Assembly: GCA_038326995.1 (NCBI GenBank)
Contig: JBBQKP010000043.1
Span: forward strand, 1 to 20,632
DNA length: 20,632 nt
Direction of reading: 5' to 3'
Origin: JBBQKP01 sp038326995
GTDB lineage: Bacteria; Planctomycetota; Phycisphaerae; Tepidisphaerales; Tepidisphaeraceae
Program-made: the position numbers and the translations under genes
Part shown: positions 14,586 through 20,632 of the stretch, piece after piece
Position numbering within the stretch: the first letter of the stretch is position 1
Layout of the letters: the number at the start of each line of letters is the position of its first letter
The notes under the pieces: generated by a model
The model's input: the letters and a program-made list of their open reading frames with translations, nothing else
The model's database searches: none
What the model was told of the DNA's origin: nothing

Positions 14586-14609
14586 CCGTCGCTGACGCCT
14601 CCGGCTCGT
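14586..14609 (-). repeat. REP-like repeat A, inverted copy
   Basis: Read on the minus strand this is ACGAGCCGGAGGCGTCAGCG plus ACGG, 22 of 24 positions matching the left copy. A REP pair in opposite orientation is the arrangement of BIME/REPIN elements moved by RAYT (Y1 REP-associated) transposases; no RAYT gene is present in this window. Confidence 0.8.
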
Positions 14610-14649
14610 AAAGGACGCTCATTGCTGACACCCGTCGATGACATCGGCT

Positions 14650-14679
14650 TTGTTTCCAACCGGCGAATTGCTGTATGCT
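14650..14679 (+). promoter_or_regulatory. Possible weak sigma-70 promoter for dapA-aroDE
   Basis: TTGTTT (14650-14655), an 18-base spacer and TATGCT (14674-14679) would give a leader of about 27 bases before the dapA ATG. Both hexamers match the consensus only partly, so this is tentative. Confidence 0.25.
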
Positions 14680-14712
14680 CCTTGCCTTCCACATGCACAG
14701 GCAACGCAGCTC

Positions 14713-15591
14713 ATGACGACACCACTTCAAGGCGCATTTACCGCGATCATCACGCCGTTCAAAGACGGCCGAGTGGATGATGCGCGGTTGACAGCGCAGA
14801 TCGAGTTCCAGATTCAGTCCGGCATCAACGGACTCGTGCCGGTGGGGACGACGGGCGAATCGCCGACGCTGGATTTCGACGAGCACTTTCATGTCATTGA
14901 GCACACCATCAAGACCGCGGGCGGGCGTGTGCCGGTGATCGCGGGCGTGGGCGGAAACGCGACGGCCGAGGCACTGAAGCTGCACAAGTTCGCGCACTCT
15001 GTTGGAGCGACGGCGGGCCTGTCGGTCAATCCGTATTACAACAAGCCGAACCAGGAGGGGCTTTATCAGCACTTCATGCACCTCTCGGACAACTGCCCCC
15101 TGCCGATCGTGCTGTACAATATCCCCGGCCGGTGCGGCATCAACATGACGCCCGCGACCGTCGCCAGACTTGCTAAAAATGCGAACGTCATCGCCATCAA
15201 AGAGGCGGCGGGTTCGTGCGATCAGGTCAGCGAGATCAAACTCGCGTGCGACTTGCCCATTCTCTCGGGCGATGACTCGCTGACATTGCCCTTCATGAGC
15301 GTCGGCGCGGTCGGCGTGGTGAGTGTTGTATCGAACCTCGTGCCGGGCGAGATTGCGAAGTTGTGTCGACTCGCCTTCGAGCAGAACTTCGCCGACGCAC
15401 GCGTGATTCATTACAGATTTTTTGAACTCATCAAGTCGATCTTTCTCGACGGTAATCCGGGCGGAGTAAAACACGCGATGAAGCTGCTGGAGCGCGACAG
15501 CGGCGAGGTTCGATTGCCCGTCGCGGCGGTGAACGAGTTGGCTGCGCGTCAGATCGAACAGGCACTGCGCCAGACCGGGCTTTTGAAATGA
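14713..15591 (+). CDS. dapA: 4-hydroxy-tetrahydrodipicolinate synthase DapA
   Basis: TIM-barrel aldolase of 292 residues, the standard DapA length. It condenses pyruvate with L-aspartate semialdehyde, the first committed step to diaminopimelate and lysine. Numbered from the ATG at 14713, the active-site residues are all present: the VGTTGES loop (T46, T47), Y109 in NPYYNKP, Y135 and R140 in LYNIPGR, and the Schiff-base K163 in VIAIKEAAGS. These correspond to E. coli T44/T45, Y107, Y133, R138 and K161. The ATG at 14713 is preferred because the protein then begins TTPLQGAFTAIITPF as in the family; an in-frame ATG at 14638 would add 25 unrelated residues. The stop overlaps the next gene by four bases (ATGA), so the two are translationally coupled. 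Confidence 0.96.
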   Translation: MTTPLQGAFTAIITPFKDGRVDDARLTAQIEFQIQSGINGLVPVGTTGESPTLDFDEHFHVIEHTIKTAGGRVPVIAGVGGNATAEALKLHKFAHSVGATAGLSVNPYYNKPNQEGLYQHFMHLSDNCPLPIVLYNIPGRCGINMTPATVARLAKNANVIAIKEAAGSCDQVSEIKLACDLPILSGDDSLTLPFMSVGAVGVVSVVSNLVPGEIAKLCRLAFEQNFADARVIHYRFFELIKSIFLDGNPGGVKHAMKLLERDSGEVRLPVAAVNELAARQIEQALRQTGLLK

Positions 15592-17150
15592 CACGGCTGT
15601 GTGTTTCCATCTTCGCACACGAAAGTGAGCAAGTTCGCAAAGATGTCGCCCGCGCGATCGAAGCGGGGGCGGACGTTATCGAACTGCGAGTGGACGAGTA
15701 CGACGACATCGTCGATCTGATGCTGCTGTTCGAGCAGGTGGATTTTCCGTTCATCATCACACGCAGGCCCGAGCGTCAGGGCGGAGAGAGCGATGAGACC
15801 GACGGCGACCGATTGCTCGTACTCGCGGCCATTCGAGCCGAGCGCGAAGAGACGCTCTGGGTCGATCTCGAATTCGATTCCGAGCGTGACGCGGACTTCG
15901 AAGAACTGCTGAACGAAAAATCGATCCTGAGCACGCACGATTTTAAGGGCAGACCTACGACGCTGGGCAAGACGTACGTCGAGATGTGCAAAGACAAGTC
16001 GCCTGTCGTGAAGCTGGCATGGACGGCACGGTCGATCCGCGACTGCGTCGAGTGCTTCCAACTGCTTGACGTCCGCGCCAAGCCCACCATCGCACTGTGC
16101 ATGGGCGAGGCGGGCCAGATCACGCGCATTCTCGCGAAGAAATTCGGTGCGTTTCTGGGCTTCGCGTCGCTCGATGACGCGTCCGTCACCGCGCCGGGTC
16201 AGCTTTCGATTTCGACGCTCAAAAACATTTATCGCTGGGACAAGCTCAAGCGATCGACCAAAGTTTTCGGCGTGGTGGGATCGCCCGTCTCGCATTCCAT
16301 GTCGCCGGCGATTCACAATGCCGCGTTCGAGCAGATCGACTTCGACGGCGTGTACGTGCCGATGTTGGTCAACCCGGGTTACGAAAGTTTCAAGGCCTTC
16401 ATGGAATCGTTCATCGAGTTCCGGGCGATGGATCTGGGAGGCCTGTCGATCACCATTCCTCATAAGGAAAACGCGCTGCGTTACGCGATCGAAAAGGGCT
16501 GGAACATTGACGAGGTCGCACGACAGATCGGCGCGGTGAATACGTTCGTGCTGGACGGCGAGCCGCGTGCTTTTTCGAGCGATTACTCGGCGATTCTCGA
16601 TACGATCACGGCGGCTCTTTCGCGGTCGAGTACGCCCACACTTTCCGAAGCATTGCGCGTCGCAGGGCGCGACGATTTGCGAGGAATGAAAGTGACGGTG
16701 CTGGGAGCGGGCGGGACGGGCAGAACCGCGGTCGCGGCGCTGTCGCAGTGCGGCGCAGTGGTCATGGTCGTCAACCGCACGATGGAGCGCGCTCAAGCCC
16801 TGGCGAGTGAGTTCAAGAACGTCGTCGCGATTGACCCGGCGAAGCTGAACGAAGCGCGTTGCGGTATACTGATCAACACGACCAGTGTGGGCATGACGCC
16901 CGCGATCGACGCGTCGCCGGTGGATGAGGCGTCGATGGCAATTTTCGAGAATCAGCCGTTGGTGTTCGATACGATATATAACCCGATCCAGACGCGGCTG
17001 TTGCGAGAGGCCAAGGCCGCGGGTTGTCAGACCGTGAGCGGTATTGAGATGTTTGTGAGGCAGGCGTCGCTTCAGTTTGAAGCGTGGACGAAGTCACCCG
17101 CACCGGCCGAGGTCATGCGTCGGGTCGTCGAGTCGCGACTGTCGACTTGA
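15588..17150 (+). CDS. aroDE: Bifunctional type I 3-dehydroquinate dehydratase / shikimate dehydrogenase
   Basis: Fused protein of 520 residues. Residues 1-215 form the type I dehydroquinase TIM barrel: IELRVDEYD (31-39, substrate Arg34), catalytic STHDF (His117) and Schiff-base VVKLAWTA (Lys142), ending with GQLSISTLK. Residues about 225-520 are shikimate dehydrogenase: FGVVGSPVSHSMSPAIHN (227-244), catalytic Lys293 in TIPHKE, substrate Asp in SSDYSA (331-336, replacing the usual GxNTD), NADP-binding GAGGTGRTA (373-381), NRT (396-398) with the motif ATTSVG-like INTTSVGM (429-436), and GIEMFVRQASLQFEAW at the end. The enzyme would convert 3-dehydroquinate to shikimate, steps 3 and 4 of the pathway. 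The fusion order is that of plant and chlamydial/planctomycete enzymes. It overlaps dapA by four bases, joining lysine and aromatic amino-acid synthesis in one transcript. Confidence 0.95.
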   Translation: MTRLCVSIFAHESEQVRKDVARAIEAGADVIELRVDEYDDIVDLMLLFEQVDFPFIITRRPERQGGESDETDGDRLLVLAAIRAEREETLWVDLEFDSERDADFEELLNEKSILSTHDFKGRPTTLGKTYVEMCKDKSPVVKLAWTARSIRDCVECFQLLDVRAKPTIALCMGEAGQITRILAKKFGAFLGFASLDDASVTAPGQLSISTLKNIYRWDKLKRSTKVFGVVGSPVSHSMSPAIHNAAFEQIDFDGVYVPMLVNPGYESFKAFMESFIEFRAMDLGGLSITIPHKENALRYAIEKGWNIDEVARQIGAVNTFVLDGEPRAFSSDYSAILDTITAALSRSSTPTLSEALRVAGRDDLRGMKVTVLGAGGTGRTAVAALSQCGAVVMVVNRTMERAQALASEFKNVVAIDPAKLNEARCGILINTTSVGMTPAIDASPVDEASMAIFENQPLVFDTIYNPIQTRLLREAKAAGCQTVSGIEMFVRQASLQFEAWTKSPAPAEVMRRVVESRLST

Positions 17151-17154
17151 GTGC

Positions 17155-17182
17155 TTCTGGTTAAGTGATTCTGGTTAAGTGG
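17155..17182 (+). repeat. 14-bp tandem duplication after aroDE
   Basis: TTCTGGTTAAGTGA (17155-17168) is followed directly by TTCTGGTTAAGTGG (17169-17182). It lies five bases after the aroDE stop and is not a terminator-like structure. Confidence 0.75.
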
Positions 17183-17253
17183 TTTTGGAGATTAAAGCTA
17201 CGAGTCGGGGCTGGGTTGATGTCAACGGCGACACGTGGCCGATAATTGTGTTC

Positions 17254-17616
17254 ATGCGAATTGATCCAATACAGGCCCCAAAACAGAATTCATTGCCGAA
17301 CCCATCCCGCAAGATCAAATTGTTTGTCGCCGACCAGGACAAAACATTATTGAGGGCATTGATTGGAAATCAGGATTCGATTCGCGAGGCGGCACATCCG
17401 ACGACAACGGTCTCGACTTCGACGATGCAATTGGTCGTCGATCGAGTCATGGAAGCGCGGGATCGTCTGGCCCGTGCCGACGACCTGGACCGCCACGCGC
17501 ACGTGTCAATGGTTCGCGTCGTGCCTGGACCAATGATTCATCCGCGGCTGGGTATCGAGAGCCAGTTCAACCGCCCCGGTAAAAAGTATCGCGGCAAGGG
17601 ATCGAACGCCGCTTGA
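17254..17616 (+). CDS. Small protein of unknown function
   Basis: Protein of 120 residues if it starts at the ATG at 17254; a GTG at 17179 would add 25 residues but lies in the tandem repeat and encodes unlikely sequence. Not recognised. It is soluble, with a basic N-terminus (MRIDPIQAPKQNSLPNPSRK), a central helical stretch TMQLVVDRVMEARDRLARAD and a basic tail ending NRPGKKYRGKGSNAA. Codon use is mixed, with better GC3 in the second half. No ribosome binding site is evident. It is on the same strand as aroDE and convergent with the zinc-ribbon gene, whose stop is 40 bases away. It may be a real small gene, but the evidence is an open frame of modest length. Confidence 0.5.
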   Translation: MRIDPIQAPKQNSLPNPSRKIKLFVADQDKTLLRALIGNQDSIREAAHPTTTVSTSTMQLVVDRVMEARDRLARADDLDRHAHVSMVRVVPGPMIHPRLGIESQFNRPGKKYRGKGSNAA

Positions 17617-17656
17617 GTTAGACTGGTCCCGTGTTTTAGGCTGAAAAATTCTGACT

Positions 17657-18007
17657 TCAGACATAATTCTTGACGATTAAAGCAACACCGGCGACCAGGC
17701 ACAAGGTCGCCAAAATGACTTTGATCTTATCGTTTCTCTGTGAACTCAATCCACCGCCCTTGGATGTCGAGGTTCCGTCGGCACATGACTCGCAAAGGTA
17801 AGTTTCGCGAACTCTGACGAACTTTGTCGCGTGGGTGGGGTTGCCGCAACCAGGACACTTCTGAAACAGGCTACTGGTGCGGCTGGCTTCTTCTTTAGAC
17901 CCGCAATCGTGACACCAGTATTGACCCTTGCTGTCCTTCATCCGCTTTGCGCCGGTGACGTCTTTGTGGCACTTAATACAGTGCTTGGAAAGTGTTGCTG
18001 GTGCCAT
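17657..18007 (-). CDS. Tail-anchored protein with two zinc ribbons
   Basis: Protein of 116 residues from the ATG at 18007; the open frame extends further upstream but without a credible start. Four CxxC knuckles are present: CIKC (10-13), CHDC (32-35), CPGC (51-54) and CESC (72-75 approx.). Their spacing suggests two four-cysteine zinc ribbons in tandem. The C-terminus, after a Ser/Gly/Lys-rich linker, is a single hydrophobic helix (VILATLCLVAGVALIV) followed by KNYV, so the ribbons would face the cytoplasm from a tail anchor. Ribbons of this sort in planctomycetes often accompany regulatory or scaffold proteins, but no function is claimed. Convergent with the gene ending at 17616 and divergent from the sigma factor gene. 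Confidence 0.78.
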   Translation of the reverse strand: MAPATLSKHCIKCHKDVTGAKRMKDSKGQYWCHDCGSKEEASRTSSLFQKCPGCGNPTHATKFVRVRETYLCESCADGTSTSKGGGLSSQRNDKIKVILATLCLVAGVALIVKNYV

Positions 18008-18149
18008 GGGACAGGGATGAAGGTGGCTGAAACGATTCGGGGATATGCACTTCTGAACTCCTTTATTGTAGCACCACGGTCGAATCAATCAAGACAGATG
18101 ACTTTTCGTGACCGTCTGATTCCCGTCACATCGGATTAGTCGAATTTGC

Positions 18150-18791
18150 ATGTCCGTTGACTGCCAGAGATATACTTGCAGATCGGCCGCCCTTTTTCGT
18201 ATCTTTAGCGTCGTGGAGTCCCGCCCGGCCGACATTCCCGCCCCAGTCTCCGCGCAGAAGGAGCACAGCGCCTCTACGCACGACCTTTTTCCCAAGCTTT
18301 ACAACCAGCTTCATGATTTGGCGCACTCCAGGCTTCGGCACGAATCAAACGGCCATACGCTGCAAACGACCGCGCTGGTTCACGAAGTCTACATGAGGCT
18401 CGGTGCCGACAGCGGGTGGGAGAATCCACGTCACTTTTTCGGCGCCGCTGCTGAGGCGATGTGGCGGATTCTTGTCGAACGCGCCAGGCGTCGTGATTCT
18501 CTCAAGCGTGGCGGGGGCAAGAGCCGGATCGACCTTGATTTTGTCGACGCCGCGACCGAGTCCGACCCCGCGGCCATGCTCGCGCTCGACGACGCCCTCA
18601 CCGAACTGAAGGTCATGGACCCGCGATTATCAGAGGTCGTGATGCTCCGTTATTTCAGCGGCCTTAGCGTGGAAGAAACCGCATCTGCGATGGCCGTCTC
18701 GTCACGAACGATTAAACGCGACTGGGCCGTCGCTCGCGCGTGGCTTAGCCGAAGACTGTCGGACGAAGCGCCGCCAGGGGGCCAGACGTGA
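18150..18791 (+). CDS. ECF-type RNA polymerase sigma factor (Sigma70_ECF, TIGR02999-like)
   Basis: Protein of up to 213 residues. Region 2 is represented by LFPKLYNQLHDLAHSRLRHE, then HTLQTTALVHEVYMRL and HFFGAAAEAMWRILVERARR RD-KRGGG, the hallmark blocks of the Sigma70_ECF (TIGR02999) group. Region 4 is LDDALTELKVMDPRLSEVVMLRYFSGLSVEETASAMAVSSRTIKRDWAVARAWL, with the helix-turn-helix at about 172-195. These sigma factors are expanded in planctomycetes and usually sit next to a Ser/Thr kinase, as here. The start is either the ATG at 18150 or the GTG at 18213 (192 residues, closer to family length); neither has a clear ribosome binding site. A TATACT at 18171-18176 with TTGCAT 19 bases upstream could be a promoter, which would favour the GTG. 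Confidence 0.9.
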   Translation: MSVDCQRYTCRSAALFRIFSVVESRPADIPAPVSAQKEHSASTHDLFPKLYNQLHDLAHSRLRHESNGHTLQTTALVHEVYMRLGADSGWENPRHFFGAAAEAMWRILVERARRRDSLKRGGGKSRIDLDFVDAATESDPAAMLALDDALTELKVMDPRLSEVVMLRYFSGLSVEETASAMAVSSRTIKRDWAVARAWLSRRLSDEAPPGGQT

Positions 18792-18905
18792 TCAGTTCCG
18801 TCGATCCACGTCGTTCGATCGCAAAAGGGGTTTCTCAAGTCTTGGCTTAAATTTCGATTGAATTGTTTCTCTTGACCCCTCAAGCACACGCACCGCGCAT
18901 TAGCC

Positions 18906-20632
18906 ATGACGATGATTCAAGAAAGCTGGGAGCAGATTCGCGAACTCGTCGCCGACGCGATGGAGTTATCCGCGGCCGATCGAAAGGCTTTCGTTCATCA
19001 ACGCGCGGGCGAGAATCAAGAACTTCTAAGTGAAGCCATGTCACTCCTTGCCGCGTCGGACACCGCGACGGGCGTGATCGACTCTCGAACGGATGCGGAG
19101 CTGGGTTTGGGCGGGCCCGACGTTATTTCAATGCGCGGCCAGTCCATCGGGCGATACGAGTTGGAAGAACTTATCGGCGAGGGCGCGATGTCGGCGGTGT
19201 ATCGCGCCTGGCAACGCACGCCGCGACGAGAAGTGGCGGTCAAGCTTTTTCGCTCGTCCATCGCGCTGGTCGACGCACGCGTTCGCTTCAACCGCGAGGC
19301 CAATGTTCTGGCTCGACTCGCACACCCCAACATCGCCGCCATTTTCGAATCCGGACTCCACCCGTGTGAGGCGCCGGGAAGCGAAGGCTCTGCCAGTGCA
19401 CGCGTGCTGCCCTTTATCGCCATGGAGTTCGTCCGCGGCCCGACCATCACACAATACGCAAGGCAGAAAAAGCTCACCGTCGAACAACGCGTCGAACTGC
19501 TCGCCACCGTCGCCCGCGCCGTTCATGCCGCCCACCAGCAGGCGGTCATCCACTGCGATCTCAAGCCGCAAAACGTCCTGGTCGATTTCGCGACGGGCCA
19601 GCCCAAAGTGCTCGATTTCGGCATCGCACGTGTGATCTCTAGTGACACTAGCACGCTGCAGAGCACCGCGGGCGTTCTCCTTGGCACACCCGGCTACATG
19701 AGCCCCGAACAGGCGTCGGCCTCGAACAAAGAGTCCGTCGATATTCGCAGCGACATTTACTCGCTCGGCGTCATGCTCTTTGAGCTGCTGACCAACGCGA
19801 TGCCGCTCGATCTTTCAAGCATGACGGTCTTTCAAACGCTGCGCACCATCGAGACGGCAGAGCCGCGCAAACTGCGCGACATTGATCCGATTCTGCCCGC
19901 AGAACTCGAGACCGTGATCTGCGTCGCCATGTCGCGCGACAAGTCGTTGCGATACGCGTCGGCGGCGGCGATGGCGGATGATTTGGCCCGATTCCTTCGG
20001 CACGAGCCGCTTCAGGTCAAGCCGCCCGGGACGTGGTACGTCGTCCGAAAATTCGCACGCCGACATAAGGGCAAAGTCATCGCCGCCTCTTGCGGCGTGC
20101 TTCTGTTGGCCGTCGCGACCATCACGTCGAGTGTCGGGTTCGTCCGCGCCGAGTCCGCTCGCAGGTTCGCCGAGACGCAGAAGGACATCGCCCAGCAGGC
20201 CGAGGTCCGCGCCCAGAACGCCGCCAAGGCGAGCGAGCTGGCGCAGCTCAACACCACGCGCATCAACAACTTTCTGCTCGATCTGCTCAAAAGTCCGTCC
20301 CCAGACGCCGGGGGGAAGACCGTGACGGTTTACGGCCAGATTCAAAAGACCATTCCCCTGATCGGCGAACGATTTAAAGACGCCCCCCTCGCCGAGAGTG
20401 ATGTGAGAACCATCGTCGGTCGAGCGCTATTTAGCATGGGTGAATTCGATCAGGCCCTTGAACAATTCAAGCTCGCACGGGACGTCATGCCAAAAGACAG
20501 TCCGCTGTGGCTCGGCCGGACTGCCGACCTTCGGGTGGAGCTTGTTCAAACCCATCGCTACCTCTACCAGCCCGACGAAGCGCAGAAGGAACTCGAAGGC
20601 CTCGAGGAATTCGCCAGGCCGCTGGTGGGTAC
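18906..20632 (+). CDS. Membrane Ser/Thr protein kinase with C-terminal TPR-like region, truncated by the window
   Basis: Open from the ATG at 18906 to the right edge (575 complete codons). A helical N-terminus of about 80 residues precedes the kinase domain (about 84-365). Visible motifs are the glycine loop IGEGAMSAVY (90-99), K113 in VAVKLF, E131 in the alphaC helix, catalytic loop HCDLKPQN (216-223), DFG (237-239), GTPGYMSPEQ (260-269) and DIRSDIYSLGVMLFELL (279-295). A transmembrane helix lies at about 390-413 (VIAASCGVLLLAVATITSSVGFV), followed by a coiled coil and the start of helical repeats (ALFSMGEFDQALEQFKLARD), a TPR pattern. It is a Hanks-type kinase that phosphorylates Ser/Thr on proteins, with the sensor or partner-binding part outside. 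The HRD motif is HCD. It lies 114 bp after the sigma factor, probably one module. No ribosome binding site stands out. Confidence 0.93.
   Translation, partial: MTMIQESWEQIRELVADAMELSAADRKAFVHQRAGENQELLSEAMSLLAASDTATGVIDSRTDAELGLGGPDVISMRGQSIGRYELEELIGEGAMSAVYRAWQRTPRREVAVKLFRSSIALVDARVRFNREANVLARLAHPNIAAIFESGLHPCEAPGSEGSASARVLPFIAMEFVRGPTITQYARQKKLTVEQRVELLATVARAVHAAHQQAVIHCDLKPQNVLVDFATGQPKVLDFGIARVISSDTSTLQSTAGVLLGTPGYMSPEQASASNKESVDIRSDIYSLGVMLFELLTNAMPLDLSSMTVFQTLRTIETAEPRKLRDIDPILPAELETVICVAMSRDKSLRYASAAAMADDLARFLRHEPLQVKPPGTWYVVRKFARRHKGKVIAASCGVLLLAVATITSSVGFVRAESARRFAETQKDIAQQAEVRAQNAAKASELAQLNTTRINNFLLDLLKSPSPDAGGKTVTVYGQIQKTIPLIGERFKDAPLAESDVRTIVGRALFSMGEFDQALEQFKLARDVMPKDSPLWLGRTADLRVELVQTHRYLYQPDEAQKELEGLEEFARPLVG

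Noticed and set aside
13061..14609. A CRISPR array
   Set aside because: The repeats differ in type, are not regularly spaced, and no unit is repeated with spacers of constant length.
14473..15618. 381-codon open frame on the minus strand
   Set aside because: Shadow of dapA that runs into REP-like repeat A; its C-terminus is encoded by the repeat itself.
15549..16796. 415-codon open frame on the minus strand
   Set aside because: Shadow of aroDE; composition is Arg/His-rich with no domain, a usual by-product of GC-rich coding on the other strand.
18157..18176. Promoter TTGACT ... TATACT
   Set aside because: The spacer is only 8 bases; a more distant TTGCAT with a 19-base spacer is mentioned in the sigma factor entry as a weak alternative.

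Overview
The window looks like chromosomal DNA from a Planctomycetota bacterium, probably of the Phycisphaerae type. The evidence is a GC-rich genome carrying a PEP-CTERM exported protein, a prepilin-type protein with a variant H-X9-DG motif, an ECF sigma factor of the planctomycete-expanded Sigma70_ECF (TIGR02999-like) type next to a Ser/Thr kinase, and many short intergenic repeats. The taxonomic call is inference; no rRNA or marker gene is present.

Layout. Positions 1-6511 (minus strand) hold a type IV pilus / type II secretion-like operon in the order pilM, pilN, pilO, a PilP/GspC-like anchor protein, pilB, pilT and the N-terminus of pilC, which runs off the left edge. Upstream on the same strand is hemW (6655-7872). 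The plus strand then carries a lamin-tail-domain PEP-CTERM protein (8056-8835), a secreted calcineurin-like phosphoesterase with PAT repeats at both ends (8902-10857), a prepilin-like protein (10925-11842) and a small exported protein (12034-12525) ending at a clear intrinsic terminator. 

Positions 12611-14712 are a repeat-rich island around one AT-rich orphan gene (13700-14278). The gene is enclosed by a 14-bp direct repeat (with a third, inverted copy), then by two about 81% identical 120-bp repeats, and then by copies of a 26-bp REP-like repeat. This nested structure is the most unusual thing in the window.

The last third holds dapA overlapping a fused aroD-aroE gene (lysine/diaminopimelate and shikimate pathways), a small unrecognised gene, a minus-strand tail-anchored double zinc-ribbon protein, and an ECF sigma factor followed by a Ser/Thr kinase that runs off the right edge. 

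Functionally, PilM-PilN-PilO-PilP would form the inner-membrane alignment complex, PilC the platform, and PilB/PilT the extension and retraction motors. The prepilin-like protein could be a substrate of this or another such machine. The sigma factor/kinase pair is probably a signalling module. No tRNA, rRNA, CRISPR array or complete transposase was recognised.
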